Positions 18,163-25,662 of a DNA stretch of 64,000 nucleotides are shown here, one piece after another. The position numbers and the translations under genes are program-made. Source of the DNA: Microbacterium galbinum (GTDB taxonomy: Bacteria; Actinomycetota; Actinomycetes; Actinomycetales; Microbacteriaceae); contig NZ_CP078077.1 of NCBI RefSeq assembly GCF_023101185.1, positions 3,129,630 to 3,193,629 of the forward strand, given 5' to 3'. Below the pieces are notes generated by a model. The model did no database searches, had not been told where the DNA came from, and saw only the letters and a list, made by a program, of their open reading frames with translations. Every line of letters begins with the position of its first letter. The stretch's first letter is position 1.

Positions 18163-18607
18163 TGCTCTTCCCTGCCTGATATCCGGTGGATCCGAATCCG
18201 CCCTCGCCGCGAACGCTCTCGGGCAGTTCGTCGACCGGGTGGAATACGGCACGCGTCACCGGCATGATGATCAGCTGCGCGATACGATCGCCGACCGCCA
18301 CATCGTACGCGCTGCGGGTGTCGGTGTTGATCAGACTCACCTTGATCTCACCCCGGTAGCCCGCGTCGACGGTTCCCGGCGAGTTCACGATCGAGATGCC
18401 GTGCTTCGCCGCGAGTCCGCTGCGCGGCACGACGAAGGCGGCGTAGCCGTCCGGCAGCGCGATGCGCACACCCGTGGCCACCAGCGCGCGCTCGCCCGGC
18501 TCGAGGTGCACGGCCTCCGCGGCCGTCAGGTCCGCGCCGGCATCGCCGGGATGCGCATAGACCGGCGGCTGAGCGGCGATAATGGGGACATCAACGGAAT
18601 CGGTCAC
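18155..18607 (-). CDS. dut: Deoxyuridine 5'-triphosphate nucleotidohydrolase (dUTPase)
   Basis: This 150-residue trimeric dUTPase hydrolyses dUTP to dUMP and pyrophosphate, keeping uracil out of DNA. The conserved motifs appear in order: HPGDAGADLTAAEAV, PRSGLAAKHGISIVNSPG, the catalytic GTVDAGYRGEIKVSLIN, GDRIAQLIIMPV and a glycine-rich C-terminal RGEGGFGSTGY. The GTG start has no ribosome binding site but lies 6 nt after TAGCCT, so the message is probably leaderless. It heads the operon with DUF3710 and DUF3159 and diverges from DUF3093 by only a few bases. Confidence 0.96.
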   Translation of the reverse strand: MTDSVDVPIIAAQPPVYAHPGDAGADLTAAEAVHLEPGERALVATGVRIALPDGYAAFVVPRSGLAAKHGISIVNSPGTVDAGYRGEIKVSLINTDTRSAYDVAVGDRIAQLIIMPVTRAVFHPVDELPESVRGEGGFGSTGYQAGKSND

Positions 18608-18610
18608 CCC

Positions 18611-19084
18611 ATGAGGCTAATGCAGAACCCCACCACCGACGCACGATCGCGCTACCGCGAGCGGCTCTCGCCGAGCCTGTGGCTCCTGGTCACGGTCGCG
18701 CTCGCCGGCCCCATGGTGGCGCTCATCTTCGTCCCGGTCGGCGCGACGATCGCGCTCGTCGCCGGAGCAGTCGTCTCGGCGCTCCTCGTGGCGCTCTTCA
18801 TCGTCATCACCCCGGTCGTCTCGGTCGAGGACGGGGTGCTCCGCGCCGGCCGTGCACATATCGACGTCGCCCATCTGGGTGCTCCGCTCGCGCTCACGGG
18901 CAACGATGCGAAGGACGCCCGAGGAACGGGCCTGCCCGCTCGCGGATGGCACCTGATCCGCGGCGGCATCGACGGCATCGTGGTCGTCCCGAACGACGAT
19001 CCCGCCGACCCGGTGACCGCCTGGACGGTCTCCACCCGCACTCCCGACCGCCTCGCCGCGGCCATCCGCACCGCGCAGCGCTGA
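18611..19084 (+). CDS. DUF3093 family membrane protein
   Basis: This protein of up to 157 residues has two adjacent hydrophobic segments (LWLLVTVALAGPMVALIFV and ATIALVAGAVVSALLVALFIVIT) followed by a C-terminal soluble domain with GVLRAGRAHIDVAHLG and WTVSTRTPDRLAAAI. It belongs to the actinobacterial DUF3093 family of unknown function. ATG 18611 and ATG 18620 are both possible and neither has a clear ribosome binding site. It is divergent from dut and convergent with DUF4193, as in Mycobacterium. Confidence 0.87.
   Translation: MRLMQNPTTDARSRYRERLSPSLWLLVTVALAGPMVALIFVPVGATIALVAGAVVSALLVALFIVITPVVSVEDGVLRAGRAHIDVAHLGAPLALTGNDAKDARGTGLPARGWHLIRGGIDGIVVVPNDDPADPVTAWTVSTRTPDRLAAAIRTAQR
18614..18619 (-). 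promoter_or_regulatory. -10 element for leaderless dut operon
   Basis: On the minus strand TAGCCT ends 6 nt before the dut GTG. It lies within the first codons of the divergent DUF3093 gene. Confidence 0.55.
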
Positions 19085-19122
19085 GCGCGCCGCCCGCGAT
19101 CGAGTACCACGCACAGACGACA

Positions 19123-19154
19123 ACGCGCCCCTGACCGCGAGGGTCGGGGCGCGT
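19123..19154. terminator. Bidirectional hairpin between DUF3093 and DUF4193
   Basis: Nine-base arms (19123-19131 and 19146-19154) extend inward by a GACC/GGTC stem. It sits between two converging genes and can end both transcripts. Confidence 0.65.
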
Positions 19155-19173
19155 GATTCGTCGCGCTGAGCCG

Positions 19174-19467
19174 TCAGGCCGCGCATTCCTTGCAGATCGG
19201 GCCCGCGGCCTCTTCGTGGTCGAGCTGCGAGCGGTGCTTCACGAGGAAACAGCTCATGCACGTGAACTCGTCCTGCTGCGCGGGCAGCACGACGACGTCC
19301 AGCTCGAGGTCGGAGAGGTCGGCTCCGGGGAGGTCGAAGCTGGACGGGTTGTCGGCGTCCTCGTCTCCGGTCGATCCGGAGAGCTTGTCGGGAACGCGCT
19401 CCTTCAGGGCTTCGATCGACTCGGAGTCGTCTTCGCTCTTACGGGGGGCGTCGTAGTCGGTTGCCAT
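19174..19467 (-). CDS. DUF4193 zinc-ribbon-like protein
   Basis: This 97-residue acidic protein belongs to the DUF4193 family. Four cysteines in FTCMSCFLV and PICKECAA form a likely zinc ribbon at the C-terminal half, preceded by an acidic region rich in Asp/Glu/Ser. The function is unknown. ATG 19467 follows TGGAGA by about 9 nt, and the longer upstream frame lacks a binding site. It is divergent from sepH. Confidence 0.9.
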   Translation of the reverse strand: MATDYDAPRKSEDDSESIEALKERVPDKLSGSTGDEDADNPSSFDLPGADLSDLELDVVVLPAQQDEFTCMSCFLVKHRSQLDHEEAAGPICKECAA

Positions 19468-19665
19468 GCGGTTAGATCTCCACATTCATGGTGCGAGTGG
19501 TGGTGCGCCGTCGGGTATTCGGCGGCCATAGTTTGCATGACCGAGAGGCATTTCGCAAATGCCGGTGCGATCGACAGAGCAAACTCGCGGCGCGCCCACG
19601 GTATTCCCGCCCGGACCGGGCCACGCGTGACACCATGAATGCACACCCATCAGAGGGGCATTCGC

Positions 19666-20751
19666 ATGGAAAACGTCACCATCGTCGGCACCGAGGCAGG
19701 AGTCCTCGTGCTCGCGACCGAGTCTGGCGAGCGGTTCGCGCTGGCCATCGACGACGTGCTGCAGCGCGAGCTGCGCAGGGCGACCCGGCAGGCCGAACCG
19801 GCCGCCCAGAAGCTCGCCGCCAGCCCGCGCGACATCCAGGCGCAGATCCGCGCCGGTCTCACGGCATCCGAGGTGTCCGCGCTGCTCGGAATCAGCGTCG
19901 ACGACGTCGTGCGCTTCGAAGCGCCCGTGCTCGCCGAGCGCGAGCACGTCATCGGTCAGGCGCTCGCCGTCCCCGTGCTGATCGGCAGCGAAGTCGAACC
20001 CGACGCGCAGCCCACGTTCGGCACGGCCATCCGCGCCAAGCTCTCCGACGTCGCGGCGACCGCCGAGCGTTGGGCGAGCTGGAAAGAGGAGTCCGGCTGG
20101 ATCATCAAGCTGGAGTTCACGGCGAACGAGGTCGATCACGACGCGCGGTGGAGCTTCGATCCCCGCCGCAGCGCTCTGTCGCCCCTGAACGCCGACGCCA
20201 CCCAGCTCTCCCGCCAGGGGTCCCTCCCCGACGGGCTCATCCCACGTCTGCGCGCCGTGGAGTCCGACCGCACCTCCTCGCCCTACAAGGACGACAGCCG
20301 GTTCGACTCCGGAGCGTTCGGCCCGCGTCTCGTGCCGGCCCCCGAGGTCTCCGTCGAGGAGCCGTCCGCTCCCGAACGATCGAACGCGGCGGCGCAGGCC
20401 GCGGCGATCAATCGCGCGCCCGAGACGCAGAGCACGAATCCTGAGACGGCCGATCTGCTGGAGGCGCTCCGTCGTCGCCGCGGACAGCGCGAGGCTCCGC
20501 CGGCCATCGACGACGCGCCGACTGCCGAGCAGAGCCCGCCGGCCGCAACCACCGACGACGAGCCGGATCGCAACCTGATCGCGCTCTTCGAGGACGCATT
20601 CGAGCCGGAGCAGTCCGACGAGCCCCGCACGGATGCTCCCCCGTCCGCGCGCGACTCCTCCGATTCGAACGAATCCTCCTCGCGGAAGCGGCGCCGGAAC
20701 GCGATGCCCTCCTGGGACGAGATCGTCTTCGGAGCGCGCACCGACGAGTGA
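19666..20751 (+). CDS. sepH: Septation protein SepH
   Basis: This 361-residue protein matches actinobacterial SepH. The conserved N-terminal region (DUF3071, residues about 1-170) includes ALAIDDVLQRELRR, a helix-turn-helix-like IRAGLTASEVSALLGISVDDVVRFE, and an SGWIIKLEF motif. A long disordered, Ser/Ala/Glu-rich tail follows and ends in a conserved basic RKRRRNAMPSWDEIVFG. In Streptomyces and Mycobacterium SepH binds FtsZ and promotes filament assembly at the septum. ATG 19666 follows AGAGGGG. It stands alone between DUF4193 and a convergent phosphodiesterase-like gene. Confidence 0.93.
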   Translation: MENVTIVGTEAGVLVLATESGERFALAIDDVLQRELRRATRQAEPAAQKLAASPRDIQAQIRAGLTASEVSALLGISVDDVVRFEAPVLAEREHVIGQALAVPVLIGSEVEPDAQPTFGTAIRAKLSDVAATAERWASWKEESGWIIKLEFTANEVDHDARWSFDPRRSALSPLNADATQLSRQGSLPDGLIPRLRAVESDRTSSPYKDDSRFDSGAFGPRLVPAPEVSVEEPSAPERSNAAAQAAAINRAPETQSTNPETADLLEALRRRRGQREAPPAIDDAPTAEQSPPAATTDDEPDRNLIALFEDAFEPEQSDEPRTDAPPSARDSSDSNESSSRKRRRNAMPSWDEIVFGARTDE

Positions 20752-20762
20752 CGCTCGTGGGT

Positions 20763-21884
20763 TCAGTGCGCGAACGCACCGAGCCCGATCAGCGGAACCT
20801 GACGCTCCTCGGGAGTGAGTCCGCCGTGCTGTCCCACCATGCCGCGACCGCGTTGATCGGCGGCGGTGCCGTCGTAGATCGCCCCGTTCCCCCGTGGGAC
20901 GGCGAGCAGGTCGCCGATGCGCGCCGCCGCGGCATCCGCGACCCGCGGTCCGAACAGGCCCGCGGCGGTCGCCTCATCCCGTGAGGCGACGTCGGCGAGG
21001 CCCGCGAGGTCGGAGCGCCACCGGGCGATGACCTCCTCGGGGTCGGCTGCGGGGTCGAGATAGGCGTGGATCATGCGCGGCTCTCCCCCGACGTGTCGGA
21101 TACCCGTCAGATGAGCCTCGTCGAGAACGATCTGCCGCCGTTCGGGAACATCGATCATGCCGTGATCCGACGTGACCAGCACTCCCACGCCGGACGGTAC
21201 GCGCGCGGAGAGTGCGGCATCGACGTCCTCGAGCGCGGCCAGCCACTCCGTGGAGGCCATCCCGTGCTTGTGCCCCGCCTTGTCGACCTCGGGCAGGTAG
21301 CAGTAGACCAGGGAACCGGCGTTCTGTTCGGCGAGGGCGTAGGCGAGTCGCACGCGATCGGCCGCACGCGCCTCCGCAGCGAAGGCGGCGCCGCGCATCG
21401 TCGCGCGGGTGAATCCGCTCTGCGCATAGGCGGCGAGTCCGACCGCGAACGCCCCGTGCCCGGTCGCTGCCGCACGCTCGAAGATCGTCGGAGCCATCTG
21501 CCAGGTCGCGGGGTCGAGCCCCTCGCTCTCCCATCCCGTGAGCTGATTGACGAGAAGGTCGCGATCCGGGTCGACGACGCGGTAGCCCATCAGACCGTGC
21601 TCGCCCGGCCAGACACCGGTGAGGATGCTCGTCAATGCGGAGGCGGTCGTCGAGGGGAACACCGATGTCGCGACGTCGCGCTTGGTCATCTGCGCCGTCA
21701 GGTTGCGCGCATGACCGGCGTGCGCGCGGAGGCCGATGGCACCGAGTCCGTCGATCACGACGAGCACGACCGACGCCGCTCGGGGAAGACGCCCGGCATC
21801 GCCGCTCAGCGCGGAGAACACGTCGTCCGCCACCCCGACGATGCTCCGGGCTAACGCGGACTCGGACGGTAGCATGAGGGACAC
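20763..21884 (-). CDS. Alkaline phosphatase superfamily (nucleotide pyrophosphatase/phosphodiesterase-like)
   Basis: This 373-residue protein of the alkaline phosphatase superfamily has the first metal ligand in VLVVIDGLGAIGL and the nucleophile threonine in SVFPSTTASALTSILTG, followed by PGEHGLMGYRV. Later metal ligands are in YLPEVDKAGHKHGM, VLVTSDHGMIDVP and MVGQHGGLTPEE. No signal peptide is clear. The phosphodiester substrate is not known. GTG 21884 lies 7 nt after a CAGACT -10-like hexamer; ATG 21875 is an alternative. It is divergent from parC, a neighbour arrangement typical of this family in actinobacteria. Confidence 0.88.
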   Translation of the reverse strand: MSLMLPSESALARSIVGVADDVFSALSGDAGRLPRAASVVLVVIDGLGAIGLRAHAGHARNLTAQMTKRDVATSVFPSTTASALTSILTGVWPGEHGLMGYRVVDPDRDLLVNQLTGWESEGLDPATWQMAPTIFERAAATGHGAFAVGLAAYAQSGFTRATMRGAAFAAEARAADRVRLAYALAEQNAGSLVYCYLPEVDKAGHKHGMASTEWLAALEDVDAALSARVPSGVGVLVTSDHGMIDVPERRQIVLDEAHLTGIRHVGGEPRMIHAYLDPAADPEEVIARWRSDLAGLADVASRDEATAAGLFGPRVADAAAARIGDLLAVPRGNGAIYDGTAADQRGRGMVGQHGGLTPEERQVPLIGLGAFAH

Positions 21885-21928
21885 CCGAGCCAGTCTGACA
21901 CAGGCCCCCGCACGCCCTCAGGAACCCC

Positions 21929-24370
21929 ATGCCGAAAACGCCGCCGCCCGAGCCCGTCGAGGAGCGCATCCAGGACATCGATCTCTCCAGCGAGATGCAG
22001 GGGTCCTTCCTCGAGTACGCGTACTCCGTGATCTACTCGCGCGCCCTCCCCGACGCCCGCGACGGCCTCAAGCCGGTGCAGCGCCGAATCCTGTACCAGA
22101 TGGCCGAGATGGGGCTGCGCCCCGACCGCGGACACGTCAAGAGCGCCCGTGTCGTCGGCGAGGTGATGGGAAAGCTGCACCCGCACGGTGACTCGGCGAT
22201 CTACGACGCGCTGGTGCGTCTCGCCCAGGACTTCGCTCTCCGCGTGCCGCTCGTCGACGGGCACGGCAACTTCGGCTCCCTGGACGACGGGCCCGCGGCC
22301 GCCCGCTATACGGAGGCGCGCCTCGCCGCTTCCGCTCTCGCCCTCACCGAGAACCTCGATGAAGACGTGGTCGACTTCGTCCCCAACTACGACGGCCAGT
22401 TCCAGCAGCCGGCCGTGCTGCCCGCCGCGTTCCCCAACCTCCTGGTCAACGGCGCGAGCGGTATCGCCGTGGGTATGGCGACCAACATGGCGCCGCACAA
22501 CCTGATCGAGGTCGTGGCCGCCGCGACGCACCTGCTCGAGAACCCGGACGCCACGACCGAAGAGCTCATGGAGTACGTGCCGGGCCCGGACTTCCCGTCC
22601 GGCGGAGTCCTCATGGGCCTCGACGGTGTGAAGGACGCCTACACGACCGGTCGCGGCGCGCTCAAGGTGCGCGGGAAGGTCTCGATCGAGCCCCTGGGCC
22701 CGCGTCGCACCGGCATCATCGTCTCGGAGCTGCCCTACATGGTCGGCCCCGAGCGGCTGATCGAGAAGATCCGCGATGCCGTCCAGGCCAAGAAGCTCCA
22801 GGGCATCAGCGACGTCACCGACCTCACCGACCGCAACCACGGCCTGCGTGTCGCGATCGGCATCAAGACCGGGTTCGATCCGAATGCCGTGCTCGAGCAG
22901 CTCTATCGCCTGACCCCGCTCGAGGACTCGTTCAACATCAACAACGTCGCCCTCGTCGACGGCCAGCCCCGCACGCTCGGCCTCAAGGAGATGCTCAGCG
23001 TCTACGTGGCCCACCGGCTCGAGGTCATCACCCGCCGCAGCCGCTACCGTCTGGCCCGGCGCGAGGAGCGCCTGCACCTCGTCGAGGGCCTCCTGATCGC
23101 GATCCTCGACATCGACGAGGTCATCCAGGTCATCCGATCGTCCGACGACTCCGAGCAGGCCCGCATCAAGCTGCGCGACGTGTTCGATCTGAGCGAGCTC
23201 CAGGCCGAGTACATCCTCGAGCTTCGACTGCGTCGACTCACCAAGTTCTCGCGCATCGAGCTCGAAGCCGAGCGCGACGCGCTCCTCGCCGACATCGCGG
23301 CGCTCCGCGAGCTCCTCGGCAGCGATGCGCTGCTGCGTCGGGCGGTCGCCACCGAACTCGACGCCGCCGCGGACGCCTACGGCACCCCCCGCCGCACGCT
23401 GCTCATGAACGCCGCACCGCCGAAGCCCCGCGCGACGAAGGGCGCCGTCGACCTGCAGATCGCGGATGCGCCGACCGTCCTCGTGCTGTCGACGACCGGG
23501 CGCGCGGTGCGGGTCGACCTCGTCGACGGACAGGAGCTCACGGTTCCCGCGCGTCGCAGCAAGCACGATGCGATCCTCGCGACGGTCGAGACGACGGTGC
23601 GGGCGGAGATAGGCGCGCTGACGAGTGCCGGGCGCGTGGTGCGCTTCTCCCCCGTCGACCTGCCCTCGGTGCCGTCCAGCTCGGTGCAGCTCGCCGCAGG
23701 CACGCCGCTGCGCGACTACCTCGGGATCACGACCCGCGGGGAACGCATCCTCGGATTCGTTCGATTCGACAGCGAGACCCCGATCGCGCTGGGGACGGCG
23801 CAGGGAACGGTGAAGCGCATCGTCCCGACCTCGATTCCGGTGCGTCCCGACGTCGAGGTGATCGGGATGAAGGCCGGGGACTCCGTCGTGGGTGCCGCGG
23901 ACGCACCCGACGACTCCGAGGTGGTGTTCGTCACCACCGACGCCCAACTGCTGCGCTTCTCGGCCTCGGCCGTGCGCCCGCAGGGCGCCCCCGCAGGCGG
24001 CATGGCCGGCGTGAAGCTCGGGGCGGGAGCATCCGTGCTCTTCTTCGGCGTCGTCGGCGCGGGATCGGATGCCGTCGTGGCGACGGTCTCGGGCTCCGAC
24101 AGCATCCTTCCCGGCACCGATGCGGGGCGCGCGAAGGTGTCGTCGTTCGAGGAGTACCCGTCGAAGGGTCGCGCCACGGGCGGCGTGCGCGCGCACGCCT
24201 TCCTGAAGGGTGAGGACCGGCTGACGGTGGCCTGGGTCGGGGCCAGCCCCGCGCAGGCCGTCGACCCCACCGGCGCCGTGCGGAAGCTGCCCGAGTCCGG
24301 AGCTCGACGCGACGCCTCGGGTCAGCCGACGGACGGTGTCATCGGCAGTATCGGACGCACGCTGGTCTGA
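21929..24370 (+). CDS. parC: DNA topoisomerase IV subunit A
   Basis: This 813-residue type IIA topoisomerase A subunit cleaves and rejoins DNA to decatenate chromosomes. The N-terminal part has the [17 protein letters not shown] motif, the quinolone-determining region [17 protein letters not shown], and the catalytic tyrosine Y127 in [10 protein letters not shown]. The C-terminal beta-pinwheel lacks the exact GyrA box (QRRGGRG) of gyrases, which supports ParC rather than GyrA. Its partner parE lies 1.3 kb downstream on the other strand. The last ~66 bp of the gene and its immediate flank are duplicated at 25286-25379. Confidence 0.94.
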   Translation: MPKTPPPEPVEERIQDIDLSSEMQGSFLEYAYSVIYSRALPDARDGLKPVQRRILYQMAEMGLRPDRGHVKSARVVGEVMGKLHPHGDSAIYDALVRLAQDFALRVPLVDGHGNFGSLDDGPAAARYTEARLAASALALTENLDEDVVDFVPNYDGQFQQPAVLPAAFPNLLVNGASGIAVGMATNMAPHNLIEVVAAATHLLENPDATTEELMEYVPGPDFPSGGVLMGLDGVKDAYTTGRGALKVRGKVSIEPLGPRRTGIIVSELPYMVGPERLIEKIRDAVQAKKLQGISDVTDLTDRNHGLRVAIGIKTGFDPNAVLEQLYRLTPLEDSFNINNVALVDGQPRTLGLKEMLSVYVAHRLEVITRRSRYRLARREERLHLVEGLLIAILDIDEVIQVIRSSDDSEQARIKLRDVFDLSELQAEYILELRLRRLTKFSRIELEAERDALLADIAALRELLGSDALLRRAVATELDAAADAYGTPRRTLLMNAAPPKPRATKGAVDLQIADAPTVLVLSTTGRAVRVDLVDGQELTVPARRSKHDAILATVETTVRAEIGALTSAGRVVRFSPVDLPSVPSSSVQLAAGTPLRDYLGITTRGERILGFVRFDSETPIALGTAQGTVKRIVPTSIPVRPDVEVIGMKAGDSVVGAADAPDDSEVVFVTTDAQLLRFSASAVRPQGAPAGGMAGVKLGAGASVLFFGVVGAGSDAVVATVSGSDSILPGTDAGRAKVSSFEEYPSKGRATGGVRAHAFLKGEDRLTVAWVGASPAQAVDPTGAVRKLPESGARRDASGQPTDGVIGSIGRTLV

Positions 24371-24398
24371 TCTCCACCGCGCTCATCGCATCGCGGCG
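24305..24398 (+). repeat. Direct repeat, copy 1: parC 3' end plus hydrolase 3' end
   Basis: This 94-bp segment recurs at 25286-25379 with two mismatches (24321 and 24334). It spans the last 22 codons of parC, the short intergenic gap and the last codons of the convergent hydrolase gene. Confidence 0.95.
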
Positions 24399-25201
24399 AC
24401 GAAGCGGTCCTCGGCGAGGATACCCAGGAGTGCGGCGGACGTCTCGTCCGGCGCATCCCAGGTGACGACGTGTCCGGCGTCGGGAATGACGTACTCGGCG
24501 ACCCCCTCGACGTCCGCCCATCGCGGCATGGCTACGGCGATGTTGCCCGTCCGATCCTCGGCCCCGCGAATCAGTCCGAGGGGCACCGGCGAGCGATAGG
24601 CCGGCTCGGGCGCGACCAGGGATACCGTCGCGCGCCAGACATCGAGGAAGACCGGCTTCGGCATCCGGGCGAACGTCTCCTCCGTGCGCGCGATCGCGGA
24701 TGCCCACACGGCCGAGGCACGCGCCATCATCCCCGGCAATCGACGAGACGGCACCAGAGCAAGCATCGGAGCGGCGAGACGAAGGGCGAGGCGTTCGACA
24801 CTCGACAGCGGTCCGGCGTTCCAACTCGCATCCATCACGATCACTCCGCTGACCCGGTCGGGCTGGGCGGCCGCGTACGCCTGGGCGAGGTTACCGCCGA
24901 GCGAATGGCCGACGATGACGGCTCGGTCGATCCGGCGCTCCGCCAGCAGGGCCGCGATGTCGCCGAGGGCCGCGTCCGCCGAGAACCGCGCCCCCTCGTC
25001 GAGGGAGGACTCCCCATGCCCGCGGAGGTCCGCACGCAGCACGCGCAGGCCGGCAGCCGTGAGAGCCTCCGCCTGCGCGTCGAACATGGTGTGGTCCATC
25101 CCGGCACCGTGCAGGAGCAGCACCGGGTGCCCGTCTCCCCCGCCATCGGCGAAAGCGATCACGGCTCCGGGCCGGTCGAGACGTCGGTCGAGAGCGCTCA
25201 T
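24383..25201 (-). CDS. Alpha/beta hydrolase
   Basis: This 272-residue soluble alpha/beta hydrolase has the oxyanion region HGAGMDHTMFDAQ, the nucleophile elbow GHSLGG near residue 98, and a C-terminal catalytic histidine in IPDAGHVVTWDAPDE. The substrate is not evident; similar proteins hydrolyse esters, lactones or haloalkanes. The start ATG 25201 has no strong binding site. The gene lies between parC and a patch of duplicated parE and parC ends, so it is part of a rearranged segment. Base composition is not visibly different from its neighbours. Confidence 0.88.
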   Translation of the reverse strand: MSALDRRLDRPGAVIAFADGGGDGHPVLLLHGAGMDHTMFDAQAEALTAAGLRVLRADLRGHGESSLDEGARFSADAALGDIAALLAERRIDRAVIVGHSLGGNLAQAYAAAQPDRVSGVIVMDASWNAGPLSSVERLALRLAAPMLALVPSRRLPGMMARASAVWASAIARTEETFARMPKPVFLDVWRATVSLVAPEPAYRSPVPLGLIRGAEDRTGNIAVAMPRWADVEGVAEYVIPDAGHVVTWDAPDETSAALLGILAEDRFVAAMR

Positions 25202-25223
25202 GCTCCGACCCTATGACGATCTC

Positions 25224-25289
25224 GGCGTCGATCGCCTCGCGCGACGGACGGTCGGAGGAGTCGATGATGAACTCGCGACGTGGAGCGAC
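25224..25289 (-). pseudogene. Remnant of parE 3' end
   Basis: These 66 bp match 25666-25731, the last 22 codons of parE, with two mismatches and in the same orientation, but without the stop codon or the rest of the gene. The left edge follows the hydrolase start region directly. The right edge runs into a parC remnant with 4 bp shared (CGAC), a microhomology junction. It is not expected to encode anything. Confidence 0.92.
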
Positions 25290-25379
25290 GCGACGCCTCG
25301 GCTCAGCCGACGGATGGTGTCATCGGCAGTATCGGACGCACGCTGGTCTGATCTCCACCGCGCTCATCGCATCGCGGCG
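25286..25379 (+). pseudogene. Remnant of parC 3' end and hydrolase 3' end (repeat copy 2)
   Basis: This is a 98% copy of 24305-24398, holding the final codons and stop of parC and, on the other strand, the last codons of the hydrolase gene. After 25379 the sequence switches abruptly to the promoter of the small membrane protein gene. It marks a duplication junction. Confidence 0.92.
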
Positions 25380-25391
25380 CGGCCTCTCGGG

Positions 25392-25397
25392 TAGCCT
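25392..25397 (+). promoter_or_regulatory. -10 element for leaderless small membrane protein gene
   Basis: TAGCCT ends 6 nt before GTG 25404. The CGGAGG between them touches the start codon and is too close to serve as a normal ribosome binding site. Confidence 0.5.
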
Positions 25398-25403
25398 CGG
25401 AGG

Positions 25404-25640
25404 GTGGCAAAGAAGATCGGACTCATTCTTGCGGGCAGCGTTCTCATCGGAGTCTTTCTCGCCTGGATGCTCGCCAAGGGAACGGACGAGGCTCAGGCGT
25501 GGATCGATCCGAATCCGTGGCTCGGCTTCGTTGCCTGGGGCCTCGCGTTGCTCTGCCTCCTCGGTGGTGCCGCATTGATCGCTCGCGTCGTGTTCCGCGC
25601 GGACGCAGGTCGAACGGACGACGTCGGCCCCTCTCGATGA
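25404..25640 (+). CDS. Small two-helix membrane protein
   Basis: This 78-residue protein has two predicted transmembrane segments (IGLILAGSVLIGVFLAWMLA at about residues 5-24, and GFVAWGLALLCLLGGAALIARVVF at about 41-64) joined by a hydrophilic loop, with a short polar C-terminus. I do not recognise the family. It lies between the duplication scar and the 3' end of parE, convergent with parE, and probably has its own leaderless promoter. Confidence 0.68.
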   Translation: MAKKIGLILAGSVLIGVFLAWMLAKGTDEAQAWIDPNPWLGFVAWGLALLCLLGGAALIARVVFRADAGRTDDVGPSR

Positions 25641-25662
25641 GCCTTGCTCGCGGAAACGCGAC

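Noticed and set aside
21851..24196. 781-codon open frame opposite parC
   Set aside because: ParC motifs, including the active-site tyrosine, are on the plus strand. The minus frame lacks any domain.
25224..25379. Possible insertion element or attachment site between parC and parE
   Set aside because: No transposase, terminal inverted repeats or target duplication. The repeats are copies of the neighbouring gene ends, which fits a local duplication.
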